A stretch of DNA of 64,000 nucleotides, taken from Litomosoides sigmodontis. Lineage: Eukaryota; Nematoda; Chromadorea; Rhabditida; Onchocercidae. The first letter of the stretch is position 1, and each line of letters begins with the position of its first letter. The notes beneath the pieces were generated by a model, which saw only the letters and a list, made by a program, of their open reading frames with translations, was not told where the DNA came from and did no database searches. Of this stretch, positions 63,001-64,000 are shown piece after piece. The position numbers and the translations under genes were made by a program. The stretch spans positions 1,662,772-1,726,771 of the forward strand of contig OY718804.1 of the NCBI GenBank assembly GCA_963070105.1. Direction: 5' to 3'.

Positions 63001-64000
63001 CACGATTCATAGTTTTGTTTGTAGTCTGAGTTTTTTTTTAATTTAAACAGTTTAAGCTTGATTTTACAATTCGCGGGCTCCATTTCTTTTAAACTTGCCA
63101 TTTTATCAGTCTTCTTGGCTGCTTTTTTGGGTTTATAAAGTTTATAAAATGTTTAAATAATATAAATTACTTGCATAGTATAGTGAAGCTACGTAAATAC
63201 AGTAAGATGTAAGATACTGAATTTTCCAAGCAATGATAGGTGATTCTAAATGTTAGAGAATATTCTGCTCTGTTTCATTTTTGGGTATAGGAATCAAAAT
63301 TTTTTTCTTGTTAATGTCTGTCCCATTTGCAGGTTTTCATATGGATCTCAAAGTACTGTTACTTTGTATGATCTTTCTGGAATAGTGCTGAAACATGCAG
63401 ATAGTGGCAGTGGTAATAGTAGCAATAGTGATAGTAAAGCATGCAAAGTCAATGAATTTATCCGTGATATGAAAATCTCTCCTGACGGACAGCGTATTGC
63501 TGTTGTTTTCAGTGGTGAAGTAATTTTGTCATTGAACTTACTCAGTTTTACCATGAATTAATCATTTTCATTATGATTGACATAGTTAAAGCATGAGTTA
63601 ATGCATATGTGCATTATGAGTTAGAAATTTCTAACTTTCTAGCGAATTTCTAACTCGCTATTCATTTAGCTATTACTTTGTAACATATGCTTTATCAGTT
63701 CCGGCGACATGAGTTTATTTCTTAGAGGTCTTTACTTTTCAGTTGGCTGCATCTTCTGTATAATTATGTTATATAGCTTTGCCAAGGTTTTCACTTCTTT
63801 CACTAATAACAACGAATATGTCGAAAATCAAAAGTCCAACATAACTTGATATAAATATAACTTAATGGAATGAAAAAATTGCAGGAATTTCGAAGATTGT
63901 TGCTCTGTTTATGGTTGAAACGACGCCATCATTCTTTTTTGCTCCATGTGGACTGATAAATGGTGCAGAAAATTTTGGATCAGCTACTGTTTTATCATTT
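60074..64000 (+). CDS. AAAS: Aladin (AAAS), WD-repeat nucleoporin, 3' end outside the window
   Basis: Exons on the plus strand: 60074-60199, 60572-60699, 60841-61032, 61343-61504, 61655-61738, 61810-61930, 62479-62603, 62742-62918, 63333-63514 and 63885 to the window edge. They give 471 residues before the cut, and all joins keep phase. Aladin-like features: an N-terminal LYERNGRLV block, then a long linker, then WD-type blades with WVRCIAVHNNGRRIAI, QNVTDMAWKPFDRMVLAVAC, LIWKLDKQNL, RHVWISPNGDKIAIAYDG and IRDMKISPDGQRIAV. Aladin sits at the cytoplasmic face of the nuclear pore; in animals it is anchored by NDC1. A Ser/Asn-rich insertion near residues 397-410 comes from AGT-type codons. The 548-bp intron 61931-62478 contains a decayed copy of the exon that follows it. 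The start could lie further upstream if 60049 is an internal acceptor. Confidence 0.88.
62351..62411 (+). pseudogene. Decayed duplicate of aladin exon 7 inside the preceding intron
   Basis: Read on the plus strand, CGTAACGTATGAATTTCCCC at 62359-62378 and what follows match 62545-62600 of exon 7. The copy translates as RNV-stop-ISPASDKAAVAFGE against RHVWISPNGDKIAIAYDG, with the tryptophan codon TGG changed to TGA. It lies in the correct orientation about 185 bp before the real exon segment. Similarity fades on both sides. An internal exon duplication that was later inactivated is the likeliest origin. Confidence 0.75.

Overview
The window is nuclear DNA from a nematode. It is very AT-rich, its genes are split by introns with GT donors and TTTCAG-type acceptors, and several start codons sit 0-25 bases after a good acceptor, as expected for spliced-leader trans-splicing. 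The genes are animal genes, including a vesicular GABA/glycine transporter of the UNC-47 type. Base composition, many introns of several hundred bases and long trinucleotide arrays would suit a spirurid (filaria-like) worm, but that placement is an inference. No bacterial, phage, CRISPR or viral gene cluster was seen.

Layout. 1-5.2 kb: a long (TAA)n array, then a small two-exon gene for an unrecognised single-pass membrane protein whose intron holds a second (TAA)n array. 6.6-19.1 kb, minus strand: two tandem annexin paralogues with matching intron positions. The upstream copy (14971-19065) keeps calcium sites in repeats 2 and 4. The downstream copy (6655-10778) has lost the GxGT calcium motif in all four repeats, and its start-codon region is amplified as seven 102-bp tandem units. 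19.1-25.0 kb: no gene found, only microsatellites. 25.0-31.7 kb, minus: an 11-exon nucleoredoxin-like gene. 31.7-44.1 kb: about 12 kb without a supportable gene, rich in simple repeats, including a (TAG)157-(TTG)42 compound array and a 1.2-kb (TAA)n array. 44.1-50.3 kb, minus: a 17-exon DEAD-box RNA helicase of the DDX24/Mak5 family. 51.6-53.1 kb, minus: ribosomal protein eL15. 54.8-58.6 kb, minus: an UNC-47/VGAT orthologue. 60.1 kb to the window end, plus: the nuclear pore WD-repeat protein aladin, running off the right edge.

Exon joins were worked out by hand from translated similarity plus splice-site phase; every gene keeps a continuous reading frame across the joins given. Two junctions are doubtful: the helicase at 46590/46523 and unc-47 exon 6, which has no AG acceptor in the expected place. 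The genes do not form one pathway. eL15 and the DDX24-type helicase both serve ribosome production and lie in the same orientation, and unc-47 and aladin are head to head about 1.5 kb apart.

Most notable: the in-frame 102-bp amplification over the start codon of the calcium-site-less annexin, a decayed exon copy inside an aladin intron, the missing acceptor in unc-47, and four (TAA)n arrays of 0.8-1.2 kb in 64 kb. I found no convincing new multigene system.
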